From contig JAKAGU010000009.1 of the NCBI GenBank assembly GCA_021825655.1, positions 670-34,324 of the forward strand: a stretch of 33,655 nt of DNA. Reading direction: 5' to 3'. This stretch comes from a bacterium. Lineage in GTDB: Bacteria > Patescibacteriota > Doudnabacteria > UBA920. Below, piece after piece: positions 1-9,150 of this stretch. The stretch's first letter is position 1, and every line of letters begins with the position of its first letter. The position numbers were made by a program, and so were the translations under genes. The notes beneath the pieces are model-generated. The model was not told the DNA's origin. It did no database searches and saw only the letters and a list, made by a program, of their open reading frames with translations.

Positions 1-351
1 CTGAGGGTCGCGGCCGGTGGCAAAGGCATTGGGCGCACTGTCGTTGATAATGTAAATTTTTGGGGTTGGCAGTCCTCCGGCAATGCAGAGGTTTTCCACC
101 AGGCGGTAAAGTTCGGGGTTGGCGCGCCGGTCCACTGCCTGCGCCTGTGAAATGGCCAGGGTAATGGAATCCGAAAAATAGTAGCTGATTAAGGAGGTGA
201 AAATACTGAAGCCTACGGCGAAGTAGAGGATGTTGGCATCGCCGAAGCGGATGGAAAACGCCCAGCCAATGAGGGTAATAATAACCAGGAAAACGGAAAT
301 CAGCACCCAGCTTTCCAGTTTATTTTTTGCAATGTGTTGGTAAGTGAGCAT
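1..351 (-). CDS. htpX: HtpX-like M48 family metalloprotease, N-terminal part (truncated by window edge)
   Basis: Reverse-strand reading from ATG at 351 gives MLTYQHIAKNKLESWVLISVFLVIITLIGWAFSIRFGDANILYFAVGFS...SDSITLAISQAQAVDRRANPELYRLVENLCIAGGLPTPKIYIINDSAPNAFATGRDPQ, the typical HtpX N-terminus. It sits next to lemA. Confidence 0.9.
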   Translation of the reverse strand, partial: MLTYQHIAKNKLESWVLISVFLVIITLIGWAFSIRFGDANILYFAVGFSIFTSLISYYFSDSITLAISQAQAVDRRANPELYRLVENLCIAGGLPTPKIYIINDSAPNAFATGRDPQ

Positions 352-460
352 GCTATTTTACGGGCAAGCCGCGTGAGTCCTGCCGGCTTTTCTGGCAGAT
401 GGCAGCCAAAAACGCCAATAGCCCGGATGCGGGCAGGTATTTTTTATGCCGCTGGGAGTT

Positions 461-1009
461 TTAGAACTGGACCTTAACCGGCTGGCCTTCCGGGCCTTTT
501 TCATCGATGTCAAAAAACTCCGATTTGGCAAAATTGAACATGGAGGCAATGACGTTGCCGGGGAAAGTCTGGATGCGGGTGTTGTAGTCGCGCACGTTGC
601 CGTTATAAAAGCGGCGCGCAGCCTGAATTTTGTCTTCCGTATCCGTAAGATCGCCCTGGAGCTGCATAAAGTTCTGGCTGGATTTGAGGTCCGGGTAAGA
701 TTCGCTGACCGCGAACAGGGATTTTAAGGCGCCGGAAAGCATATTCTCGTCTTTCAGGCGTTCCTGCATGGTGCCGGCGTTCATGGCCAGAGTGCGGGCC
801 TTGGTTACGTTTTCCAAAACACTCGACTCCTGTTTGGTGTAGCCTTTTACGGCTTCCACCAAGTTGGGAATAAGGTCGTAGCGGCGCTTAAGCTGGACTT
901 CAATGTCGCTCCAGGCTTCCTGTACGCGGTTGCGGGAAGAAACCAGGGAGTTAAAGAGGCCGACCAGAATCAGGGCAACCACCATGATAATAATAATGGC
1001 TGGTAACAT
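461..1009 (-). CDS. lemA: LemA family protein
   Basis: [72 protein letters not shown] is a classic LemA sequence. The internal ATG at 1009 is preferred over the longer track ORF. Confidence 0.93.
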   Translation of the reverse strand: MLPAIIIIMVVALILVGLFNSLVSSRNRVQEAWSDIEVQLKRRYDLIPNLVEAVKGYTKQESSVLENVTKARTLAMNAGTMQERLKDENMLSGALKSLFAVSESYPDLKSSQNFMQLQGDLTDTEDKIQAARRFYNGNVRDYNTRIQTFPGNVIASMFNFAKSEFFDIDEKGPEGQPVKVQF

Positions 1010-1049
1010 AGAGTTTAGTTTTTTGTTAATAATAAACCCATTCAAGGGT

Positions 1050-1058
1050 ATTATAACA
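1050..1058 (-). promoter_or_regulatory. Extended -10 element (TGTTATAAT) for lemA-htpX
   Basis: Minus strand reads TG-T-TATAAT about 40 nt upstream of the lemA start. Confidence 0.55.
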
Positions 1059-1081
1059 TAATTCTTCAAAAGAGTTTTTTA

Positions 1082-1090
1082 TGGTATAAT
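1082..1090 (+). promoter_or_regulatory. Extended -10 element (TGGTATAAT) for secA
   Basis: TG-G-TATAAT 30 nt upstream of the secA ATG; divergent to the lemA element. Confidence 0.6.
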
Positions 1091-1120
1091 TAATCGGCAA
1101 AACAAGCTTTCTGAAACAAA

Positions 1121-3472
1121 ATGGGTTTTCTAGAAAAATTGAAGGATGAAGTCAATGCGTATTTGGACGCCAAAGCCTTGGCCAGCCTGGAATACCGGGT
1201 GAGGCTGATTAACCGCGAGCGGGAAGGCTTGAAGGACTGGACAGACCGGGAGCTGAAGCTGGCCACGTTAGCCATCAAAGACGAACTGAAAAAGGGCAAA
1301 ATTTTGGACAGCCAAGTCATCCCGGCTTTTTCCGTTGTCTGTGAAGCGGCCCGCCGGGTTTTGGGCAAGGTGCCTTATGATGTACAGATTCTGGCCGGTT
1401 TGGTTATCCACCAGGGCAAGGTTGCGGAGATGAAAGCTGGCGAAGGCAAAACTTTGACCGAAACTATGCCCGTATATTTGAACGCGCTGTCCGGCAAGGG
1501 CGTGCACCTGATTACCACCAACGACTACCTGGCAGAGCGTGACGCCAAGGAAATGGGCAGGCTGTACGAATTTTTAGGGCTTACTACGGGTTATGTTATT
1601 TCCAGCATGAAGAACGAGCAGCGCCGCCGGGCCTATGCCGCGGATATTACTTACGTTTCCAACCAGGAGGTAGGTTTTGATTTTTTGCGGGACAACTTGG
1701 TCTACACGCGCGCCGAGCGGGTGCTGCGCCCGCAGGATCCGCTGAACTTTGGCATTGTGGATGAGATAGACAGTATTCTGATTGACGAGTCGCGCACGCC
1801 GCTGATTATTGCCGAAGCGGTGAAGGAAGAACGGGGGCTGTACGACACCTTCATGAAGATTGTGGAAAAGCTGGAAGAGGACAAGCACTATAAGGTTGAT
1901 TACAAACAGAAGCAGGTGCAGATGACCGACGAAGGACTGAACCGCGTGGAAGAAATTTTGGGCCAGGCCGTTTTCTCCAAAGACAACCCCATGTATGTGT
2001 TTTATCTCGACGTCTGCCTGAAGGCAAAAATAATTTTTGAAAAGGACCGCGATTATATTATTACCCCAGACGGGGTGGAGATTGTGGATGAGTTTACCGG
2101 CCGCGTGCTGCCAGGACGGCGTTTTACGGACGGCGTGCATCAGGCGATTGAGGCCAAGGAAAAAGTTAAAGTCAAAGAATCGGACCGGACGACTGCAGCC
2201 ATTACTTTCCAGAATTTTTTCCCCATGTACAAGAAGCTTTCGGGCATGAGCGGCACGGTTATGCGCGCCCGGGACGAATTCAGCCAGGTCTACCGGCTGG
2301 ACGTGGTACAGATCCCGACCAATCGTCCGCTTGTCCGGGTTGACCATAACGACTTGTTTTTTAAAACCCACAAGGGCAAGTTTGCCGGACTGGTAAAAAA
2401 AGTCCACCAAATCCACGGCAAAAAACAGCCCTTGCTGATTGGCGCCCGCAATGTGGAAACCGCGCATTTGATTGCCGATATTTTGTCCGAACAAAATCTG
2501 CCCTTCCAGATGCTGACCGCGGCTGACCACAGGGCCGAGGCGGATAAAATTGCCAAGGCAGGGCAGGAAGGCATGATAACTTTGGCTACCAATATGGCCG
2601 GCCGCGGCACGGACATTTTGTTGGGTCCGGGCGTGCCGGAGCTTGGCGGCCTGTACGTTATGGGCACGGAGCGCCACGAGTCCCGGCGCATCGACGACCA
2701 GCTGGTCGGCCGTGCCGGCCGCCAGGGTGACCGGGGCGAATCGCAGTTTTTGATTTCCATGGAAGACGAAATAATGCAGCTTTTTGGCAGCGAGAAGATT
2801 ATCGATATTATGGAGGAGTTTGATATTCCGGAAGACGAGTACATTTCAGCCCCGACCCTGGATGAGGCTTTTAAAAAAGCCCAGGACTTTGTGGAGAGCA
2901 AAAATTACGACTCTCGCATTTATTTGTACAAGTACGACCGGGTGGCCAATTTCCAACGGAGCGAAGTTTACCGGCTGCGCGAAATGCTGCTGGAAAACGA
3001 GCCGGCTTTTGAAAAGTTTTTGTTGCAAAGCGTGGCCGATGTTTGCGGGGAGGTTTTCCGCCTCGCCGAACCCCAGCTGGTGGCTGAGCAGCTGGCTGCG
3101 GTTTTTTCTTTGGAAGTCACCGGCCGGAAATTGAAGGAGGAGGCGGCGGGCGCTGGCGACTGGGACAGCGTAAGGCAAAAATATACCAGCTATCTGACAG
3201 AAAAAGTTTTGGGATTGAAAACGGAAAAACAGGTGTGGGAGGCCAGCCAAAAGCTGGTTTTGCAGATCATTGATTCCAACTGGGGCAGTCATTTGGAACT
3301 GATGGATGTGCTGAAGGAAGAAGCAAACTTATTTTCTTACGCGTCGGAAGATCCCTTGATAGATTTTATCAAAGATAGCCGCCAGCTGTTTGCGGATTTA
3401 GGCAAGCGGATTCAAACGCAATTCGTAAATTCTCTGTTCATGCATTTGCAACAGCAGGGCAAACTGGATTAG
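1121..3472 (+). CDS. secA: Preprotein translocase ATPase SecA
   Basis: 783 aa with HQGKVAEMKAGEGKTLTETMPVYLNALSGKGVHLITTNDYLAERDAKEMG, FGIVDEIDSILIDESRTPLIIA, SGMSGT, TNMAGRGTDILLG and ESRRIDDQLVGRAGRQGDRGES. Confidence 0.97.
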   Translation: MGFLEKLKDEVNAYLDAKALASLEYRVRLINREREGLKDWTDRELKLATLAIKDELKKGKILDSQVIPAFSVVCEAARRVLGKVPYDVQILAGLVIHQGKVAEMKAGEGKTLTETMPVYLNALSGKGVHLITTNDYLAERDAKEMGRLYEFLGLTTGYVISSMKNEQRRRAYAADITYVSNQEVGFDFLRDNLVYTRAERVLRPQDPLNFGIVDEIDSILIDESRTPLIIAEAVKEERGLYDTFMKIVEKLEEDKHYKVDYKQKQVQMTDEGLNRVEEILGQAVFSKDNPMYVFYLDVCLKAKIIFEKDRDYIITPDGVEIVDEFTGRVLPGRRFTDGVHQAIEAKEKVKVKESDRTTAAITFQNFFPMYKKLSGMSGTVMRARDEFSQVYRLDVVQIPTNRPLVRVDHNDLFFKTHKGKFAGLVKKVHQIHGKKQPLLIGARNVETAHLIADILSEQNLPFQMLTAADHRAEADKIAKAGQEGMITLATNMAGRGTDILLGPGVPELGGLYVMGTERHESRRIDDQLVGRAGRQGDRGESQFLISMEDEIMQLFGSEKIIDIMEEFDIPEDEYISAPTLDEAFKKAQDFVESKNYDSRIYLYKYDRVANFQRSEVYRLREMLLENEPAFEKFLLQSVADVCGEVFRLAEPQLVAEQLAAVFSLEVTGRKLKEEAAGAGDWDSVRQKYTSYLTEKVLGLKTEKQVWEASQKLVLQIIDSNWGSHLELMDVLKEEANLFSYASEDPLIDFIKDSRQLFADLGKRIQTQFVNSLFMHLQQQGKLD

Positions 3473-3493
3473 TTTTTAAGAGCCGGCTTGGAT

Positions 3494-3523
3494 TTGTCAG
3501 CCGCCTGAGTTTTTTGGTATACT
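3494..3523 (+). promoter_or_regulatory. Promoter for gatC: TTGTCA-N18-TATACT with extended -10 TGG
   Basis: TTGTCA 3494-3499 and TATACT 3518-3523. The gatC ATG follows only 6 nt after the -10, implying a leaderless mRNA. Confidence 0.6.
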
Positions 3524-3529
3524 TCGGCT

Positions 3530-3811
3530 ATGCTTAGCAAAGAAGAAGTTTTGCGTATTGCTAAATTAGCGCGCATTGAATTGGGGGAAGCCGACGTGGA
3601 AAAATTTCAGAAAAATTTATCCACGGTTTTGGAATACGTGGAGGCTCTAAAAAGCGTGGATACTTCCGGTTTGGAAGAAGTCTCACAAGTCACCGGCTTA
3701 ATAAATGTCCAGCGCGAAGACCGCGCGATACTGGCCCAAAATCGCGAAGAAATTTTAGGTCAGGCGCCGGAAATCAAGGACGGATATTTTAAAGTTAAGG
3801 CCATACTCTAA
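3530..3811 (+). CDS. gatC: Asp-tRNA(Asn)/Glu-tRNA(Gln) amidotransferase subunit C
   Basis: MLSKEEVLRIAKLARIELGEADVEKFQKNLSTVLEYVEALKSVDTSG, with gatA directly downstream. Confidence 0.95.
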   Translation: MLSKEEVLRIAKLARIELGEADVEKFQKNLSTVLEYVEALKSVDTSGLEEVSQVTGLINVQREDRAILAQNREEILGQAPEIKDGYFKVKAIL

Positions 3812-3813
3812 AA

Positions 3814-5298
3814 ATGGAATTTTTACATCTGACGGAATTGCGGAAAAAGCTGGACAGCAGAGAAATATCTTCGTCCGAACTGGCGAAGTATTTTTTGGCG
3901 CGCATAAAAAAATTGGAGCCGCAGCTGAAAGCTTTTGTGACCGTTACAGAAGAAGCGGCGCTAAAGGACGCGCAGGAAGCCGATGAATTTATAGGTTCCC
4001 CCGGGGAGAACCCTTTTCTGTGCGGCATTCCTTATGTGTCCAAGGACCTTTTTGCAACGCGAGGCATCCGCACTACCGCTTCCTCGAAAATTTTGGATGA
4101 ATATAAACCGCCTTTCGACGCTACGGTTACCCGCAAATTGAAAGAGCAAAAGAGCGTGCTGTTGGGCAAGACGAATTTAGATGAGTTTGCCCACGGTTCG
4201 TCTACCGAAACCTCGGCCTACGGCCCGTCTCACAACCCCTGGGACACCAGCCGCATTCCGGGCGGTTCTTCCGGCGGCAGCGCGGCTGCCGTGGCGGGCG
4301 GCTTGTCCCCTTGGGCCACGGCCACGGAAACAGGCGGCAGCATCCGCCAGCCGTCTTCTTTGTGCGGCGTTTCCGGCTGGAAGCCAACCTATGGCAGGGT
4401 CAGCCGGTACGGCGTGATAGCCATGGCTTCGTCTCTGGACAGCCCTGGCGCGATTGCCCACAGCGTGGAAGATTTGGCCCATTTGGCGGAAATTATGGCT
4501 GGCCAGGATGAAAAGGATTCAACTACTGGCCACGTGCCTGTGCCGCAGTACAGCCGGAATCTGACAGCCGATATCAAGGGTTTGAAAATCGGCATACCCA
4601 AAGAATATTTTTTGGACGGCATGGAAGAGGGGATAAAGCAGCGGGTCATGGAAGCGGTAAAGGAACTGGAAAAAATGGGCGCGAAGACAGTAGAAGTGGC
4701 CTTGCCTAATACCAAATTCGGTTCTTTGGTTTATGCGATTGTCGCGCCCTCGGAGATCTCTTCCAATCTTATGCGTTACGACGGCATTCGCTACGGGCAT
4801 ACCGTACCGGCTGCAGCCGATCTGTTGGAAGTTTACGAAAAAAGCCGGGCCGAAGGTTTTGGCGACGAGGCCAAGCGGCGCATTATGACCGGTACGTATG
4901 TGCTGTCTGCCGGTTATTATGACGCCTACTATAAAAAAGCCCAGAAAGTCAGAAGGCTGATTGTCAACGAGTTTGCCGAAGCGTTCAAGCAGGTGGATTT
5001 GCTGGTCTGCCCTTCCAGTCCCAATGTAGCCATCAAGCTGGGCAGTGCCAAGGATAATCCGCTTTTCGGTTATATCGCCGACCAATTAAACATTCCGGGC
5101 AGCCTAGCCGGCTTACCCGCGCTGTCCGTACCCTGCGGGTATGCGCGCCCGGCCGACAACGATACGCCGTCCATGGACGGCTTGCCCGTGGGCCTGCAAA
5201 TTATCGGCCCCCAGTGGGGCGAGCAGCAAGTCTTTAATGCAGGTTTTGCCTACCAGCAGGCGACGGATTGGCATAAACAACATCCCAGCCTGGAATAA
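3814..5298 (+). CDS. gatA: Asp-tRNA(Asn)/Glu-tRNA(Gln) amidotransferase subunit A
   Basis: Amidase signature GKTNLDEFAHGSSTETSAYGPSHNPWDTSRIPGGSSGGSAAAVAGG. Confidence 0.97.
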   Translation: MEFLHLTELRKKLDSREISSSELAKYFLARIKKLEPQLKAFVTVTEEAALKDAQEADEFIGSPGENPFLCGIPYVSKDLFATRGIRTTASSKILDEYKPPFDATVTRKLKEQKSVLLGKTNLDEFAHGSSTETSAYGPSHNPWDTSRIPGGSSGGSAAAVAGGLSPWATATETGGSIRQPSSLCGVSGWKPTYGRVSRYGVIAMASSLDSPGAIAHSVEDLAHLAEIMAGQDEKDSTTGHVPVPQYSRNLTADIKGLKIGIPKEYFLDGMEEGIKQRVMEAVKELEKMGAKTVEVALPNTKFGSLVYAIVAPSEISSNLMRYDGIRYGHTVPAAADLLEVYEKSRAEGFGDEAKRRIMTGTYVLSAGYYDAYYKKAQKVRRLIVNEFAEAFKQVDLLVCPSSPNVAIKLGSAKDNPLFGYIADQLNIPGSLAGLPALSVPCGYARPADNDTPSMDGLPVGLQIIGPQWGEQQVFNAGFAYQQATDWHKQHPSLE

Positions 5299-5302
5299 TT
5301 TT

Positions 5303-6784
5303 ATGACGAATTCAGCCTACAAGCCCGTTATCGGTTTTGAAATCCATGTCCAGCTTGCAACGAAAGCTAAGATGTTTTCGCCTGCGCCCAATAATCCGGA
5401 TGAAACCGTACCCAACACTAATATAGACGAAATCGTCACCGGCCAGCCGGGCACTCTGCCCGTGGCCAACAAGGAAGCTATCAGGCTTGCAGCCATGGTT
5501 GGCTTGGCTTTGAATTGTACCATTGACGAGTTTTCCAAATTTGACCGCAAGCATTATTTTTACCCCGACCTGCCCAAGGGCTACCAAATTTCCCAATACG
5601 ACCAGCCTATTGCCAAGAAAGGCTACTTGGACATCGAAGTTAACGGCAAAACCAAGCGCATTGGAATTACCCGCGCACACCTGGAAGAGGATGCGGGGAA
5701 GAACGTGCATCCTGAAGGTTTGCCCTATTCTTTGGTGGACTATAACCGCGCGGGGGCGCCGCTTTTGGAGATTGTGACGGAGCCGGATATTGAAAGCGCG
5801 GAAGAGGGCCGGATATTTTTGCAGGAGCTGAGGAACATTATCCGCTATTTGGGCGCATCCTCGGCAGATATGGAAAAAGGGACTATGCGCTGCGAGCCGA
5901 ACATTTCGGTGAGAAAACCGGGCGAAACTACTCTGCCCAAATATAAAGTGGAAGTAAAAAACATCAACAGTTTTAAGTTTGCCGAAGCAGCCATAAATTT
6001 TGAAATCGCCCGGCATACGGAAATGCTGGAAAAAGGCGAGACGCCCAGGCAAGTGACCATGGGCTGGAATGAAAAGAATAATTGTACCGTGGAGCAGCGG
6101 AGCAAGGAGGACGCCCAGGATTACCGCTATATGCCGGATCCGGATTTGCCCGTGCTGCAGTTTCCTCAGGAGTATTTGGACGAGCTTAGGAACAGAATGC
6201 CCGAACTGCCTGCCCAAAAACGGATACGGTTCTTGGAAGAGTACAAGTTGCCCTTGGCCGATGTTGAGAACCTGATTAATTGGAAGGAGCTGGCCTTTTA
6301 TTTTGAAGACGTTGTCAGCGAGCTGGATGAGTGGAGAAGCCAGGAGAATGGCTTAAACCGCGAGCAGCTGATTAAAATGGCGGCTAATTGGTGTCTGCAG
6401 GATTTTTCAGCGCTGCTTAACCAGGATTTGAAAAACCCCCTGGACAGCCAGGTCGGCCCGGAAAATTTTGCGGAGCTGGTAAAGCTGATTGTTCAAGGAA
6501 AAATTTCAGGCAGCGCGGCCAAGACCGTATTTCGAACCATGTACGAAAAAGGCGGCGATCCCAGCGAGATTGTGGAAGATATGGGGCTAACGCAGGTGAG
6601 CGACGAAGGCGCGATTGCCGGAGCCATTGAGAAAGTGATTGCGGAAAACCCCAAGGCTGTGGCGGACTATAAAGCCGGACAGCAAAAATCTTTTGGGTTT
6701 TTGGTGGGCCAGTGCATGAAAGAGTTAAAAGGCAAGGGTAACCCTCAGGTCATAAACGATCTGCTTAGGAAAAAATTAAGTTAA
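5303..6784 (+). CDS. gatB: Asp-tRNA(Asn)/Glu-tRNA(Gln) amidotransferase subunit B
   Basis: MTNSAYKPVIGFEIHVQLATKAKMFSPAPN...; the ATG at 5303 is preferred over the 5141 start in the ORF track, which overlaps gatA. Confidence 0.97.
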   Translation: MTNSAYKPVIGFEIHVQLATKAKMFSPAPNNPDETVPNTNIDEIVTGQPGTLPVANKEAIRLAAMVGLALNCTIDEFSKFDRKHYFYPDLPKGYQISQYDQPIAKKGYLDIEVNGKTKRIGITRAHLEEDAGKNVHPEGLPYSLVDYNRAGAPLLEIVTEPDIESAEEGRIFLQELRNIIRYLGASSADMEKGTMRCEPNISVRKPGETTLPKYKVEVKNINSFKFAEAAINFEIARHTEMLEKGETPRQVTMGWNEKNNCTVEQRSKEDAQDYRYMPDPDLPVLQFPQEYLDELRNRMPELPAQKRIRFLEEYKLPLADVENLINWKELAFYFEDVVSELDEWRSQENGLNREQLIKMAANWCLQDFSALLNQDLKNPLDSQVGPENFAELVKLIVQGKISGSAAKTVFRTMYEKGGDPSEIVEDMGLTQVSDEGAIAGAIEKVIAENPKAVADYKAGQQKSFGFLVGQCMKELKGKGNPQVINDLLRKKLS

Positions 6785-6791
6785 AATAACC

Positions 6792-6836
6792 ACGCCGCCC
6801 TTTTTGCCTGAGGCTTGAAGGGCGGCGTTTTTTTTT
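6792..6836 (+). terminator. Rho-independent terminator of gatCAB
   Basis: acgccgccctt...aagggcggcgt stem (11 bp) followed by a run of T. Confidence 0.9.
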
Positions 6837-6853
6837 GCTGGCGCGGGACAACA

Positions 6854-7129
6854 TCATTCCCGCGGTCGGCGGATATGGTCTTCCGGCCCCCGTTCGGTCC
6901 GGGGTCGGGGGATGGCTTCGTCGTCGCGGAATCTTCTCCAGGGGCGAGCTGTTGCGGGTGGGCCTTTTTGTTCCAGGGGTTCCGTTGTCGAAGTGGGTGT
7001 TTTGCGCTTGGTTCTAAGGAACAGCTCCACTAGCTCGAGAATGCGCTTCTTCGGCGGGTGGCCGGCCGGTTGGTGGATGCCGTAGGTGTGGGTTTCTTCC
7101 GAAGTATGGATGTGGTCGGGATGTGACAC
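6854..7129 (-). CDS. Small uncharacterised ORF (GTG start, 91 aa)
   Basis: MSHPDHIHTSEETHTYGIHQPAGHPPKKRILELVELFLRTKRK...; AAAGGAAG lies a few nt upstream. It is nearly contiguous with ORF 7140..7379. The composition is low-complexity and charged. Confidence 0.4.
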   Translation of the reverse strand: MSHPDHIHTSEETHTYGIHQPAGHPPKKRILELVELFLRTKRKTPTSTTEPLEQKGPPATARPWRRFRDDEAIPRPRTERGPEDHIRRPRE

Positions 7130-7139
7130 AAGCTTCCTT

Positions 7140-7379
7140 TCATGCGCCGGTTAGGCTGTCGAGGAAATCCTTTCTCGTTTGAGGGCGCAGGCCTCTTCCT
7201 TCGTTGAATGTGGGTGCCGGGGGCTGGTCGGGAAGGTTGAATTTCCCTTCCAGAATTCCCTGCACGGTTTCGGTGAATGCCCGGTTGGCAGTACATCTGC
7301 CAGACGGGGTAAAGGCACCCCCGCTTAGGCGTTCAAATTCCGCAAGCGCAGCTTGCATGTTGATTTGCACGGATATCAT
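7140..7379 (-). CDS. Small uncharacterised protein (about 76-79 aa)
   Basis: (MIS)VQINMQAALAEFERLSGGAFTPSGRCTANRAFTETVQGILEGKFNLPDQPPAPTFNEGRGLRPQTRKDFLDSLTGA. SD AAGGAGG is only 1 nt before the ATG but 10 nt before the GTG at 7370, so the GTG may be the true start. Confidence 0.55.
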   Translation of the reverse strand: MISVQINMQAALAEFERLSGGAFTPSGRCTANRAFTETVQGILEGKFNLPDQPPAPTFNEGRGLRPQTRKDFLDSLTGA

Positions 7380-7398
7380 GCCTCCTTGTGGGAGGCAT
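7378..7398. repeat. Perfect inverted repeat ATGCCTCC-N5-GGAGGCAT overlapping the -10 and the SD
   Basis: 8-bp perfect arms at 7378-7385 and 7391-7398. Confidence 0.7.
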
Positions 7399-7425
7399 TG
7401 TAAAAAATTTTTTATGGGGCGTCAA
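7397..7425 (-). promoter_or_regulatory. Promoter for the 7140..7379 ORF: TTGACG-N17-TACAAT
   Basis: Minus-strand TTGACG at 7425-7420, 17-nt spacer, TACAAT at 7402-7397. Confidence 0.6.
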
Positions 7426-7477
7426 ATTGGAAAAGGTGTGGCGACAGCACAAAAAAACCATGTAGCCAGCACCGTTT

Positions 7478-8416
7478 TTATCTCAGGAACCTTTTTACTA
7501 ACAGTTCTGCTAGCAATCCCTTCTTAAGCCAGTGGATTTCCGGGTTTTTTTTCCACCAGGTCATTTGGCGTTTGGCGTAGTGCTTAATGGCGTAGCTAAG
7601 CTGCTCGGTCATTTCATCATAGGTGAGTTTTTTTTGCAGATACTGCCCAACATAGCGGTATTCGAGTCCAAAGTCAAAGAGCTTTTTCCAAGACAGGCCT
7701 TTTTTGTGCAGTTGGCTTATTTCTTTCGCCATGCCTTGTAAAAGCCTTTCTTTTAGCCTTAAGTCAATTCTTTTGTATAAAGTTTCTTGCGGCCACAGCA
7801 GGCCAAGCCAAAGACACTCGTAAGGCGAAGGCTTGGAATTTAACGCGGGGACTGGCTGGCCCGTGGATATAACAATCTCCAGAGCTCGAATCAGCCGACG
7901 CTTGTTGAAGCGGTCGATGTTTTTCGCCCTAGCAGGGTCCAGTTTTTGCAGGCGGATAAATAATTTTTCCGGCGAGAACTTTTCCAGCTTGCGCCTTAAG
8001 GCCGAATCGGGTTTTACCTCGGGCAGTTTTTGGCCAAAGACGACCGCATCAATCCAATGGCCGGTGCCGCCGCACAAGATTGGCAGCTTACCGCGCGCCA
8101 GAATATCATTAATTACATTTTTGGTCTCAGTTTGGAAGAGCCCGGCAGAAAATTGTTTTTTTGGAGACAAGAAATCTATGCAATAGTGGGGGACGCCTTT
8201 GTACACATAAATCTTCCGCCCGCGGATTTTTTTCCACGCGCCTTCCACCTTGCCCGTGCCAATGTCCATGCCCGCATAGATTTGCCGGCTGTCCGCAGAA
8301 ATAATTTCGCCGTTGAATTTTTTCGCCAGGCTGACAGCCAGCTCGGACTTGCCCGAAGCCGTCGGCCCAACGATGGCCAGAAGCTTATCTTTTTTTGGCA
8401 AGTTTTTCTCCCGCAT
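7478..8416 (-). CDS. miaA: tRNA dimethylallyltransferase
   Basis: MREKNLPKKDKLLAIVGPTASGKSELAVSLAKKFNGEIISADSRQIYAGMDIGTGK...PHYCIDFLSPKKQFSAGLFQ...LPILCGGTGHWIDAVV. Confidence 0.95.
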   Translation of the reverse strand: MREKNLPKKDKLLAIVGPTASGKSELAVSLAKKFNGEIISADSRQIYAGMDIGTGKVEGAWKKIRGRKIYVYKGVPHYCIDFLSPKKQFSAGLFQTETKNVINDILARGKLPILCGGTGHWIDAVVFGQKLPEVKPDSALRRKLEKFSPEKLFIRLQKLDPARAKNIDRFNKRRLIRALEIVISTGQPVPALNSKPSPYECLWLGLLWPQETLYKRIDLRLKERLLQGMAKEISQLHKKGLSWKKLFDFGLEYRYVGQYLQKKLTYDEMTEQLSYAIKHYAKRQMTWWKKNPEIHWLKKGLLAELLVKRFLR

Positions 8417-8586
8417 ATTTAATATTTTTAAGCAGGGATCGTCCGTGCATCTGCATGCGCGGGCGTCTTTTCTTTTCGCGTTTAACGGCCTTGGGCTCAA
8501 ATTCTTCCAAAGGGTTGTTTTTCATGGCTAAAGAGGTTGCTTTATGTTATAATTATAGCATTAAAATTGATTTTTTCTTCTTGTCT

Positions 8587-9150
8587 ATGAAAAATAAAAA
8601 AGTTTATTATTTTGTTATTGTGGTGCTGGTATTGGCTGCTATTGCCGCCTATTTTTATTGGCGCGCCAACCGTGCCGTAGCGCCCGCCAAAGACGTTTCG
8701 CCCGCCGCAGAAGGGGCATCGGGATTGTTGCCCGAAGCCTCGCCGCAGGCTTCGACCAGCCCAGCAACGGGCACCCCGGCCCAGGCCGCGCATAAAGCTA
8801 CTACTACGCCGGCTCCGCTGGACAAGGCAGTGTACAGCGACGGCAGCGAAATGGAGCCTTTTGGGCCCGATATTATGGTTAGCGAAGTTGTGTATAACGG
8901 CACAAAATTCAGCCCGGCCAGCCTGAGCATAAAAGTAGGCGATGTGGTGATTTTTAAAAACACGGGTACTACGGCTTTTTGGCCCGCTTCCAATCCGCAC
9001 CCCGCGCATACCGACTATCCGGAGTTTGATGCCAAGGCGGCAATTGCCCCGGGCGGGAGTTTTCAGTTTAAGTTTTTGAAAGCCGGCAGCTGGGGCTACC
9101 ATAACCATCTTAACCCCCAGGCGACCGGAGTAATTAACGTATCCAAATAA
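8587..9150 (+). CDS. Membrane-anchored cupredoxin-domain protein
   Basis: N-terminal TM segment, Ala/Pro/Thr linker, then FSPASLSIKVGDVVIFKNTGTTAFWPASNPHPAHTDYPEFD...GSWGYHNHLNPQATGVINV, a cupredoxin-like His-rich fold. Confidence 0.85.
   Translation: MKNKKVYYFVIVVLVLAAIAAYFYWRANRAVAPAKDVSPAAEGASGLLPEASPQASTSPATGTPAQAAHKATTTPAPLDKAVYSDGSEMEPFGPDIMVSEVVYNGTKFSPASLSIKVGDVVIFKNTGTTAFWPASNPHPAHTDYPEFDAKAAIAPGGSFQFKFLKAGSWGYHNHLNPQATGVINVSK

Noticed and set aside
1574-2677. 367-aa minus-strand ORF antisense to secA (and 2290..2901, 2846..3292)
   Set aside because: Fully inside secA on the opposite strand, His/Arg/Gln-biased composition with no recognisable domain; a GC-rich shadow ORF.
5312-6217. 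301-aa minus-strand ORF antisense to gatB
   Set aside because: Shadow of gatB; no start context and no family resemblance.
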